From Calothrix sp. PCC 7103 (GTDB taxonomy: Bacteria > Cyanobacteriota > Cyanobacteriia > Cyanobacteriales > Nostocaceae): DNA of 64,000 bases. The stretch is from positions 415,534 through 479,533 of the forward strand of contig NZ_KB217483.1 of NCBI RefSeq assembly GCF_000331305.1, written 5' to 3'. Of the stretch, positions 25,513 through 33,399 are shown in pieces (position 1 is the first letter of the stretch; the number at the start of each line of letters is the position of its first letter). The notes under the pieces are model-generated. The model had not been told where the DNA came from and ran no database searches. It saw nothing but the letters and a program-made list of their open reading frames with translations. The translations under genes were made by a program, and so were the position numbers.

Positions 25513-26343
25513 ATGCAAAGAATCGCTCTGTTTAATATCGAATGCTATTCTTCAAGTGAAGCTATAATCCAATTTATTGAAGAACATTACGAAAAATTAG
25601 CAATTGTAGTCACAACTGATATGTACAGAGGCAAGCGTGGTAATGTTTTTAAGCAAGTTATTGTCAACTATCGTAGGTCTGGTTTAGGTTTCGTCATATA
25701 TCTAACTTACAACTTTATTTTATATTTTTGGTTGATTTATTTGTCTCGCTTAGTCTCATTTATTACCAGACGTGAACGAAAAAAATTTACCATATCTGAA
25801 ATTTGCCACAAATACCAAATTCGGCACATTAAAACACCAAATGTAAATAGTGAAGATGTTATAGCTGAGTTGAAAAAAGCTAATCTTGACTTAATCGTGA
25901 TATATTTTTTCGACCAAATTATTAAAGAGCAAATAATCAGTATACCGAAAAAAGGAGTTATTAACGTACACGCTGCTCTTTTGCCTAAATGTAAAGGATT
26001 GTTTCCAGTTTTCTATTCGGCGTTTAATAACGATAGAAAGTTTGGTATAACAGTTCATGAGATTGTAGACACTTCTATTGATTCAGGCGCCATATTCGTA
26101 CAAGATGAATTAGTAGTAGATCATAAACACAGTATTTTATCATTGGATAAACAAGTGAACAATAAAGGCGTAAGTTTAGTATCCAAGGTTATAAATAACT
26201 TTCACTTATATTATCAAAACAGAACTCCTCAAGGTTCTGGTGGCTCTTACTTTTCCTTTCCCAATATATCTGATATTAAAAATGCCCAAAGTCAAAGTTT
26301 TCGTCTTGTCTCTCTTCAAGAGTTCATGAAAGATTTTTTCTAG
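25513..26343 (+). CDS. Formyltransferase-fold protein with membrane-like insert
   Basis: 276 residues. The C-terminal half carries the formyl_trans_N signature: INVHAALLPKCKG (Asn and His of the catalytic triad), then GITVHEIVDTSIDSGAI with the catalytic Asp. Such enzymes move a formyl group from 10-formyl-tetrahydrofolate to an amine. Residues ~55-85 (around GFVIYLTYNFILYFWLIYL) are strongly hydrophobic, suggesting a membrane-associated insert. It lies 165 bp after the acyl-CoA dehydrogenase and 38 bp before the exporter. A formamide or a formyl intermediate in the product is a testable idea. Confidence 0.75.
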   Translation: MQRIALFNIECYSSSEAIIQFIEEHYEKLAIVVTTDMYRGKRGNVFKQVIVNYRRSGLGFVIYLTYNFILYFWLIYLSRLVSFITRRERKKFTISEICHKYQIRHIKTPNVNSEDVIAELKKANLDLIVIYFFDQIIKEQIISIPKKGVINVHAALLPKCKGLFPVFYSAFNNDRKFGITVHEIVDTSIDSGAIFVQDELVVDHKHSILSLDKQVNNKGVSLVSKVINNFHLYYQNRTPQGSGGSYFSFPNISDIKNAQSQSFRLVSLQEFMKDFF

Positions 26344-26381
26344 TAAACAAAGAGTGTTAATTGTTTAATAATAATAATAAT

Positions 26382-27797
26382 ATGCATGATTCGAGACTAA
26401 TGGGCAAGCCTGTTTTCAAATCTAAAAGGTGGTGGATAACAATATTTGTAACTGTTGCTGCCTCAGTTACAGCTACAGCTACTATTTACAGTCTCCTTCG
26501 TTCCCATCCTAGTCAGCAAAATCCCTCGTCAATTTCCTTGGCGACAACTGCTTCTGCCACCAATACCGTCAGTGCGAGAGGAAGAATAGAACCGCAAGGT
26601 GAAGTTATTCGCCTGTCTGCTTCTACCTCTGTTGAAACTGTTAAGATTGAAAAACTTTTAGTCAAAGAGGGAGATCGAGTCACATCCAATCAGGTAATTG
26701 CTATTTTAGACAACTATAATCGTCTTTTAGCTGCTTTAAAACAGGCTAAACAACAAGTTAAAGTTGCTGAAGCTAATCTAGCCAAGGTAAAGGCTGGAGC
26801 AAAAGTAGGACAAATCAGCGCTCAAAAAGCTGAGATTGCCCGTTTACAAGCTCAATTAAATGGAGAAAGGAAAACTCAACAAACAACCATTGCCCGTCTA
26901 CAAGCTCAATTAAATGGAGAAAGGAAGACTCAACAAGCAACCATTGCCCGTCTACAAGCTCAATTAAATGGAGAAAGGAAGACTCAACAAGCAACCAATG
27001 CCCGTCTACAAGCTCAACTCAACAATGCCCAAATAGAATTTGAACGCTATCAGATGCTGTATAAAGAAGGTGCTGTTGAAACCTCTAAATTTGATAGCAA
27101 ACGTTTGGAATTGGAAACTGCAAAAGAGCAGCTAAATGAAGCTAGAGCTAGCCTGAATCAAAGTAAGGAAACTTTACAACAGCAAATCAATGAGGCTAAA
27201 GCCACCCTTAAGCAAAGTGAGGAAACTTTACAACAGCAAATCAATGAGGCTAAAGCCACCCTTAAGCAAAGTGAGGAAACTTTACAACAGCAAATTAATC
27301 AGGCCTTTGCAACCTTAAATCAAATAGCTGAGGTTCGTCCCACTGATGTGCAAGCTGCTCAAGCAGAGGTAGAAAGTGCGATAGCTGCTGTAGAAAAAGT
27401 TCAAGCTGATCTTAACTTAGCTTATGTACGCGCGCCCAAAAACGGTCAGATTTTAAAAATTTACACTTTCCCTGGAGAAGTTGTTGGCAACGAGGGAATT
27501 GCGGACATGGGGCAAACAGACCATATGTATGTAGTTGCAGAAGTTTATGAAACAGATGTAAGTCAAGTACATATTGGTAAACAAGCTACCATTACTAGCG
27601 ATGCTTTCTCTGGAAAATTACAAGGAAAAGTGACTCAAGTTGGTTTACAAGTGCGGAGACAAGCGAGTTTTAGTACTGATCCTGTTGCGGATGTAGATCG
27701 TAGAGTGGTTGAGGTGAAAATTCGTCTAAATCCAGAGGACACAGAGAAAGTTACAACTTTAACCAACTTACAAGTAGAAGTATTAATTAATACATAA
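26382..27797 (+). CDS. devB: HlyD/DevB-like membrane fusion protein
   Basis: About 471 residues from ATG 26382 (a TTG at 26361 is also in frame). One N-terminal membrane anchor (~17-40), a lipoyl half-domain (RIEPQGEVIRLSAS), a long coiled-coil hairpin (~120-330), the second lipoyl half (YVRAPKNGQILKI) and a beta-barrel. The pair with DevC/DevA genes downstream defines a DevBCA-type exporter, known for heterocyst glycolipid export. Each arm of the coiled coil carries three 18-residue repeats, so the hairpin is unusually long. It probably exports the island product across the periplasm. Confidence 0.88.
   Translation: MHDSRLMGKPVFKSKRWWITIFVTVAASVTATATIYSLLRSHPSQQNPSSISLATTASATNTVSARGRIEPQGEVIRLSASTSVETVKIEKLLVKEGDRVTSNQVIAILDNYNRLLAALKQAKQQVKVAEANLAKVKAGAKVGQISAQKAEIARLQAQLNGERKTQQTTIARLQAQLNGERKTQQATIARLQAQLNGERKTQQATNARLQAQLNNAQIEFERYQMLYKEGAVETSKFDSKRLELETAKEQLNEARASLNQSKETLQQQINEAKATLKQSEETLQQQINEAKATLKQSEETLQQQINQAFATLNQIAEVRPTDVQAAQAEVESAIAAVEKVQADLNLAYVRAPKNGQILKIYTFPGEVVGNEGIADMGQTDHMYVVAEVYETDVSQVHIGKQATITSDAFSGKLQGKVTQVGLQVRRQASFSTDPVADVDRRVVEVKIRLNPEDTEKVTTLTNLQVEVLINT
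26838..26999 (+). repeat. 54-bp tandem repeat, ascending coiled-coil arm
   Basis: Three units of 54 bp, each encoding ARLQAQLNGERKTQQ plus three residues, followed by a partial fourth unit (ARLQAQLNNAQ). Units differ at only a few bases. 18 residues equal five alpha-helical turns, so the helical phase is kept. Confidence 0.9.
27150..27311 (+). repeat. 54-bp tandem repeat, descending coiled-coil arm
   Basis: Three 54-bp units encode variants of TLKQSEETLQQQINEAKA. The second and third units are almost identical at the DNA level. Unit length and number match the repeat of the opposite helix at 26838-26999. Confidence 0.9.
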
Positions 27798-27820
27798 TTT
27801 TTGAGAGAGTGTTAGTAATC

Positions 27821-28972
27821 ATGTCCAAAATACCTCTAGCTTGGTTACAACTTACCCGCGAAAAATCTCGTATGATTGTTGCGATGGCAGGCATTGCTTT
27901 TTCCAATATTCTCATGTTTATGCAGTTAGGATTTGAGGGTGCGCTATATGATAGCTCTGCACGCTTACACTCCACTTTAAAAGCGGACTTGATTATGATT
28001 AGTCCTCGCTCTAAATCTCTTGCTTATATGAGACAGTTTTCTTCTCGCCGTCTCTATCAAGCTTTAGGCGTTAATGGAGTAGATTCAGTTAGTCCTTTAT
28101 ATATTGACTTTGCTGACTGGAAAAATCCCATAAATGCAGATTATCGAGCAATATTTGTTTTTGGTTTTGAGCCAGAAAAACCAGTTTTTAACTTACCGGA
28201 AGTAAATCAAAATATAAACAAGCTCAAACTTCCTGATACTATCCTTTTTGACCGTTCTTCTCGCTCAGAGTATGGACCTATTGCTACTGAACTTGAGCAG
28301 AACAAAAAGGTAGTTACAGAACTAAGTAATTATCGGATAAAAACCGTTGGTTTATTCACTCTTGGTCCTTCCTTTGCTGCCGATGGTAATTTAATTACTA
28401 GCGACCAAAACTTTCTGCGTTTATTCAAAAATCGTCGAGATGGAGAAATCGATGCTGGATTAATTTCCCTTAAACCAGGCGTTGATAAACAAAAAGCCCT
28501 TGATAATTTATCTGTAAAACTACCTAAAGATGTAAAATTACTTACTTATGAGGGATTTATAGAATTTGAAAAAGAATATTGGCGTACAAGTACACCTATC
28601 GGCTTTATGTTCGCTCTTGGTACTGGGATGGGATTTGTTGTTGGTACAGTCATTGTATACCAAATTCTTTTCACAGATGTTAATGAACACTTGGCTGAAT
28701 ACGCGACTCTCAAGGCTATGGGGTTTACGGATAAATATTTACTAAGTGTTGTTTTTCAAGAAGCACTGATTCTAGCAGTTCTTGGCTACATTCCAGGATT
28801 GGGAATTTCTTTGGGTTTGTATGAATTAACCAAGGCTGCAACTTTTTTACCAATGGTCATGAGTGTTAGTCGCTCTTTATTAGTTTTCGTTTTAACAATT
28901 TTAATGTGTACGATTTCTGGTGCCATTGCTGTACGCAAGTTGGGAGCGCTAGACCCAGCAGATATTTTTTAA
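27821..28972 (+). CDS. devC: DevC-like ABC exporter permease
   Basis: 383 residues from ATG 27821. Layout of the MacB/DevC type: one N-terminal transmembrane helix (~16-38), a large periplasmic domain (~40-250), and three C-terminal helices (around FALGTGMGFVVGTVIVYQI, ALILAVLGYIPGLGISLGL and LLVFVLTILMCTISGAI). It ends with a conserved-looking ALDPADIF. It is encoded between the DevB-like adaptor and the DevA-like ATPase with 23- and 36-bp gaps. Works as a dimer with the ATPase in export of glycolipids or other lipophilic products. Confidence 0.92.
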   Translation: MSKIPLAWLQLTREKSRMIVAMAGIAFSNILMFMQLGFEGALYDSSARLHSTLKADLIMISPRSKSLAYMRQFSSRRLYQALGVNGVDSVSPLYIDFADWKNPINADYRAIFVFGFEPEKPVFNLPEVNQNINKLKLPDTILFDRSSRSEYGPIATELEQNKKVVTELSNYRIKTVGLFTLGPSFAADGNLITSDQNFLRLFKNRRDGEIDAGLISLKPGVDKQKALDNLSVKLPKDVKLLTYEGFIEFEKEYWRTSTPIGFMFALGTGMGFVVGTVIVYQILFTDVNEHLAEYATLKAMGFTDKYLLSVVFQEALILAVLGYIPGLGISLGLYELTKAATFLPMVMSVSRSLLVFVLTILMCTISGAIAVRKLGALDPADIF

Positions 28973-29008
28973 GCAAATTAAGCGTATTACTTCTACTTCA
29001 TTCAATCA

Positions 29009-29692
29009 ATGTTACAAAATCCCATTGTTACTATTCAAAATTTAAATCACTATTATGGTAGTGGCGCATTGCGTAAACAGACTTTATTCGACATCAATCT
29101 AGAAATTTATTCAGGTGAAGTCGTTATCTTGATGGGGCAGTCTGGATCGGGGAAAACTACTCTACTTACCCTGATAGGAGGTTTGAGATCTGTCCAAGAG
29201 GGGAATCTCAAAGTTTTGAAACATGAACTTTACAAAGCCAATAATAACGAATTAGTGAAAATCCGAAGAGATATTGGCTATATCTTCCAAGCTCACAATT
29301 TGTTACGATTTTTAACTGCTTGCCAGAATGTACAGATGTCACTTGAACTGCATCAGGAATTTCATAGCCAGCAAGCGGAAGCAAAAGCCAAAGCAATGCT
29401 AGAAGCTGTTAGCTTGGGGCATAGAGTAAATTACTACCCTGACGACCTCTCTGGTGGGCAGAAGCAAAGAGTTGCGGTCGCTCGTGCTTTGGTAAGTCAT
29501 CCTAAATTGATTTTAGCTGATGAACCTACTGCCGCTTTGGATAGTAAATCAGGTCGGGACGTAGTAGAACTTATGCAGCGTTTAGCCAAGGAACAGGGTT
29601 GTACCATCTTAATGGTTACTCACGACAATCGTATTCTTGATATTGCTAACCGCATCATTCATATGGAAGATGGACACATTGTGGATCATTAA
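29009..29692 (+). CDS. devA: DevA-like ABC transporter ATPase
   Basis: 227 residues. Walker A GQSGSGKTT, Q-loop FQAHNL, signature LSGGQKQR, Walker B LILADEPTAALD and switch His in VTHDN are intact. The MacB/LolD/DevA group is indicated by length and by gene order after a DevC-like permease. It powers the exporter. The gene ends the first half of the island; a gap of ~1 kb follows. Confidence 0.95.
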   Translation: MLQNPIVTIQNLNHYYGSGALRKQTLFDINLEIYSGEVVILMGQSGSGKTTLLTLIGGLRSVQEGNLKVLKHELYKANNNELVKIRRDIGYIFQAHNLLRFLTACQNVQMSLELHQEFHSQQAEAKAKAMLEAVSLGHRVNYYPDDLSGGQKQRVAVARALVSHPKLILADEPTAALDSKSGRDVVELMQRLAKEQGCTILMVTHDNRILDIANRIIHMEDGHIVDH

Positions 29693-30775
29693 TCAGTATC
29701 TTAGTAATTTGAGGATTTTTAAACAGACTGCTATCAGTAAGCAATATGGTTTAAGGAAGTACTCCCTCTGTGTAAGTAGGTAGGTACAATTAAAGTTAAC
29801 TATGTAAACTTATGTAAAGCACTATAAAGGCTTTAAAAATAAGCTTTTAAGCGATTATAATTTCTTAATTTAGTTGTATTTTTTACACAAACTTACTTAG
29901 ATTACCAGTTCTCACAAGTAGAATTCTCATAAGTTATTTTCACGCGCCTTAACCCACAAAAAACAGTGTGACTCTTGGAGCGTAAACAAAGTTAACATAT
30001 CTAAGCCGTGAAATTGTTAGATTGTATTATATTACTACAGTTTCTCAGCTATCGAGTAGACTTGAAACCATATATTTGTGTACCATCTAAATAGTTTGTG
30101 CTAGCACTAATTAGCTACAAATTATGTGTTAATGGTGTGTATTTCCAAGTCCGGTGCCACTCAGATTATTTGTGTTATTACTAATTAATTGTATATATAG
30201 GTATTATTTTGCGTTATATGTCAAACTCATCAAATATCGCTATTCTGAAATCCGCAACCCAAGTGCCACCAGGGTTTCAAAAAATGTGCTTGTTACATAT
30301 TTTACTGGTGCCGCAAGCGCTCCAGTAAAATATGTAATAAACACAATATTCTGTAAAGCTTGCTATATATGGATTTTAAAATGTGTTTCTTAGAAGTAAC
30401 GCTATATTGCATTATCCTCAATAAATTCACTAGTGTTGACAACTACTGCGTATTGGTTAAAATTAAGGAAATATAGGTTCATGTACTGGATAAACGTTCC
30501 CCAGTTCTTCAATTAAATTTATGATGTGTAAAATAATACTTAAGAAAATGTACATTTATAAGCGTATTAATTACGATAGGTTAAGATGCAAAATTTGAGG
30601 CTAAAAATCCCCGAACAAAGAAGTCCATCAAAAATTATTCCTAATTTTTCCGAAATACCATTGAGAAGCACTGTAGTGAATGAACAAGAATATATACAAT
30701 AGTTTTTGCTGTTTTTACTCCAAAAAAACTTCGTTGTATTCTTGTTATTTCATCTTTATGGAGCCGAAATGATAT
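29693..30775. other. Gene-poor region between island halves
   Basis: About 1.1 kb of AT-rich sequence. It holds an AACCC/GGGTT stem near 30258-30278 and the long perfect stem at 30293-30337. A 79-codon frame at 30154-30393 crosses both hairpins and is probably not a gene. Three copies of a GTGCC(A/G)C word occur (near 30152, 30262 and 30308). I see no tRNA or insertion-sequence ends; an untranslated RNA is possible. Confidence 0.4.
30293..30337 (+). repeat. Perfect 16-bp stem-loop
   Basis: TTACATATTTTACTGG and its exact complement flank a 13-nt loop (TGCCGCAAGCGCT). Wobble and AT pairs extend the stem by three more. Without a T-tract it is not a standard terminator. It may be a small palindromic mobile element or part of a structured RNA. 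Confidence 0.75.
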
Positions 30776-31009
30776 ATGGATCCAACACGATTATTGTATC
30801 CATTAGAGCAACAATTAAAGTTTTGCCAGCTTCAAACTGAAGTAGATTTACTGTTGCAAGAGATGCTGGATATAAAACAGAATCTATGCTGCTCGAATGA
30901 GAATGTCAGTAGAACGCAAAATTTTTTAGATGTTCTGTCACATCGTCATTTTGGCAAAACACCTGGACACAAGAAAATAGCATACTATAGCACTACGCTT
31001 TTGGGTTAG
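30776..31009 (+). CDS. Small conserved protein heading the second half of the island (paralog of 16424)
   Basis: 77 residues. The N-terminal core LLYPLEQQLKFCQLQTEV matches the protein at 16424 almost exactly, with LLLQEM against LLQQM after it; the C-terminal halves differ (RTQNFLDVLSHRHFGK here). The leader TCTTTATGGAGCC also matches. Predicted short helical protein with one conserved Cys. It precedes the LuxE-containing operon by about 700 bp. The duplication at both island halves argues for a real function, perhaps regulatory, but none is known to me. Confidence 0.6.
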   Translation: MDPTRLLYPLEQQLKFCQLQTEVDLLLQEMLDIKQNLCCSNENVSRTQNFLDVLSHRHFGKTPGHKKIAYYSTTLLG

Positions 31010-31726
31010 GATATATCTAAAGGTAAAGTTTTGATGAGGTTAAGGTAAGTTTTGACGAAGAAAGGTTGTTTAATCTTTTTGTAATATTTGCCCCTTGTAA
31101 TCAAGGACTGGAATCCTTATTATTATGTAAGTTTCTGTTTGCAAGCTACTAAATGTTGTTTTGGGAATAGATTACGATAGAGAGAAACAAAAAGTCTAAG
31201 ATTCGCAAAAAACCGAAATTCAACGACTTGCAATATTTTATACCGTGGGTTACTGCACATTAAGAGATTTTATTAGGCACTATGCATGACTATCAAATAA
31301 CCAAATTTCGTTCTGTGACTCCATATCCGAGAAAATATTGAGGTTATCGATTAAATGATTACTTTATTCTCTTTGCAAACTAACCAAGTCAGCGCTTGCA
31401 CTATCGCATTGTGCCCATTCCTGCGTAAATCATCCGTCTATTATGCAACCCTCTGCTTTTTTGGATGCTAAAATGTAGAAATGGTTGCAGTTCCAGTATA
31501 TGAATCTAGACGCAAGCATGACAGCAATCGATTCTTGTAAAGAATTGTTACAAAAACCGAAATACTGCGTAAAAGCAAAGGCGAAACTCTGAAGTATTCT
31601 TAGGAAATCAATATTATCGATGGAGTCACTCTGTCAAAGGGGTTTCCTTCTTAACTCCCCAATATTTTTCCATGATTATGCACATGGAAAAATAAAAGAA
31701 AAAACCACAATATTAGGAGATATGTA
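31010..31726. promoter_or_regulatory. Leader region of the luxE operon
   Basis: About 700 bp without a gene. It starts with an imperfect direct repeat, AGGTAAAGTTTTGATGA at 31021 and AGGTAAGTTTTGACGA at 31043, spaced 22 bp, i.e. two helical turns. It ends with a perfect 11-bp hairpin at 31664-31693 and a GGAG ribosome-binding site before the start at 31727. These could be regulator sites and a leader hairpin. No promoter can be assigned firmly. Confidence 0.35.
31664..31693 (+). promoter_or_regulatory. Hairpin in the luxE leader
   Basis: ATTTTTCCATG and its exact complement CATGGAAAAAT surround an 8-nt loop, 33 bp upstream of the LuxE-like start. It may act as an operator, attenuator or mRNA-stability element. 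Confidence 0.45.
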
Positions 31727-32917
31727 ATGCGAAGTAATCTACACTTTGCCTTAAAAGAAGGCGGGTTAGACCCAGTTAAAGTAGCCTTGTCTTCTGTTAG
31801 TGAGTTGTATGCAATGCCTGAGTCAGAACTGCTTGCATTTAAGACAGACCTGATTAAGGATTCGTTTGCTTTCCACTACGATAACAATAGCTTTTTCAGG
31901 GCTTCTTGCGATGAGAAAGGAATTGCACCCGATGCCATTAAATCGCCCGACGATCTGATAAATATCCCTCTGATTCCTATCAGCTTTTTCAAGTCTGCTG
32001 ATAGTCACAAATTATTGTCAGTTAGCCTGAAAGCGATTGAACTGGAGATGCGTAGCACTGGTACTTCTGGTATTCCAAGTGTCGCGCGTCGTTGCTCAAA
32101 CACAGTAGATTACGGGATTTTAGGCATCTATGCCATGTATCGCGAATTCTTCAAGATTTCCAAGGGAGCTGGATTGTATTTATGCCCTTCTACAGAAGAC
32201 ATCCCAGAAATGGGTATGATTAAAGCTCTTAATATGCTTGCAGGTTTACTAGATACTCATCGCTTTATGGTTAAGAATGACCGCTTTGTACCAGAGGATG
32301 CCTTAACCCTGTTAGATGAATGGGCTAATAAATTTGACCGTCACATCATTGGTCCACCTTTTATCATTCATCGTTTTATCAGCTTTCTCAAAGCAACTAA
32401 TCAAAAAATTAAGCTCGGTAAAAATAGCTACATAATAACACTTGGAGGATGGAAACGTTTTAGTGGTCAAATGATTTCCAGAGTAGATTTTGATAACGAA
32501 TGTATAGAGTATCTCGGTGTTGAGAAGAGTCAGATACGAGATATGTATGCACTTGTGGAATCAAATGTTGTAGCAATTGATGATGAGTATGGAGTAAAAC
32601 ATGTTTCTCCATTTATTCATTTCTCGGTACGAAACCCCAAGCAATTAAATCAGGAAGTTGCTATTGGTGAAACAGGACAATTAGCAATCTTAGACCCTTT
32701 GTCTATCTCTACTCCAGGATTTATACTAACTGAGGACTTGGTTAGGCTTGTTCGCAAAGAAAATGACTTTGGTCGAAGTGGTCAACGATTACAATATATA
32801 ATGCGCTTGCCTGAATCGAGTGAATTTGGATGCTGTGCTGTAAATCTTGATAAACGCTTGGATGACCTGGAAGGTAAAAAAGTTAATTCCGATGGTGCAT
32901 GTCCTATAGTCTCTTAA
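31727..32917 (+). CDS. LuxE-type acyl-protein synthetase
   Basis: 396 residues matching the LuxE family (PF04443), relatives of phenylacetate-CoA ligase. Visible features: LINIPLIPISFFKS, the nucleotide-binding STGTSGIPS (from residue 110), LGGWKRFSGQ and DMYALVESN. LuxE activates a fatty acid as acyl-AMP and holds it on a Cys for reduction. The luciferase partners LuxA/B/C are absent, so this copy is a biosynthetic acyl activator. With the FAAL downstream the island has two acid-activating enzymes, suggesting a product with two acyl-derived parts. Confidence 0.88.
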   Translation: MRSNLHFALKEGGLDPVKVALSSVSELYAMPESELLAFKTDLIKDSFAFHYDNNSFFRASCDEKGIAPDAIKSPDDLINIPLIPISFFKSADSHKLLSVSLKAIELEMRSTGTSGIPSVARRCSNTVDYGILGIYAMYREFFKISKGAGLYLCPSTEDIPEMGMIKALNMLAGLLDTHRFMVKNDRFVPEDALTLLDEWANKFDRHIIGPPFIIHRFISFLKATNQKIKLGKNSYIITLGGWKRFSGQMISRVDFDNECIEYLGVEKSQIRDMYALVESNVVAIDDEYGVKHVSPFIHFSVRNPKQLNQEVAIGETGQLAILDPLSISTPGFILTEDLVRLVRKENDFGRSGQRLQYIMRLPESSEFGCCAVNLDKRLDDLEGKKVNSDGACPIVS

Positions 32918-33029
32918 AGTAGAAAGGGGTCATCTACTTCTATTTAGGAACTAAGTAAAACAACTTGATAAGTAAGTAGTTACGCAACTTATCAAAGATA
33001 ACAACATCATTCCTTACAAAGTGTTAAGT

Positions 33030-33395
33030 ATGTACAATGACATCATTATTACGAATTTTTCAGAGCCAGAACATAGTGGCGAAATAGAAAATCCGCATCT
33101 CGAATTTGAAGTAGGTAATTCTGTTTGTGGAGACAGAATTAAAATTCAGATTGAAATGGATGGGAGAAAAATTGTAAGGGGAGTATTTCGGGCTTGGGGC
33201 TGTGCTACTTCTGTTGCTACTGCCAATATTTTCTGTTCTTTGATTAACGGCAATGTAATTGAAACTGTAGTAAATTGTGACAAAAGTGAATTTGATAAAA
33301 TGCTTGGAGAGTTAGAACCTTCGCAGCATCATTGCCTTGATATCCTGCACGAACTTCACAATAAGCTAAAAATAAATTTTGTCAAAGAAGATTGA
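33030..33395 (+). CDS. IscU/NifU-N-like scaffold protein
   Basis: 121 residues from ATG 33030. It keeps all three scaffold cysteines: C33 in SVCGD (with the conserved Asp), C58 in GCATSVATA and C102 in HHCLDIL. The canonical role is to assemble iron-sulfur clusters with sulfur from a cysteine desulfurase, and such a gene follows after 4 bp. The N-terminus (YNDIIITNFSEPEHSG) fits the family. It lacks the NifU C-terminal domains. Sitting between LuxE and FAAL genes, it probably serves an island enzyme or delivers sulfur to the product rather than general metabolism. Confidence 0.88.
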   Translation: MYNDIIITNFSEPEHSGEIENPHLEFEVGNSVCGDRIKIQIEMDGRKIVRGVFRAWGCATSVATANIFCSLINGNVIETVVNCDKSEFDKMLGELEPSQHHCLDILHELHNKLKINFVKED

Positions 33396-33399
33396 TACG

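Noticed and set aside
26838-27311. Regular 54-bp repeats considered as a CRISPR array
   Set aside because: The units are directly adjacent without unique spacers and encode in-frame coiled-coil residues of the adaptor protein.
30154-30393. 79-codon plus-strand frame
   Set aside because: It runs through two hairpins, one with a perfect 16-bp stem; the hydrophobic Tyr/Ile-rich translation looks like AT-rich noise.
31727-32917. LuxE gene considered as part of a bioluminescence operon
   Set aside because: LuxA, LuxB, LuxC and LuxD are absent and the neighbours are FAAL/ACP-type biosynthetic genes.
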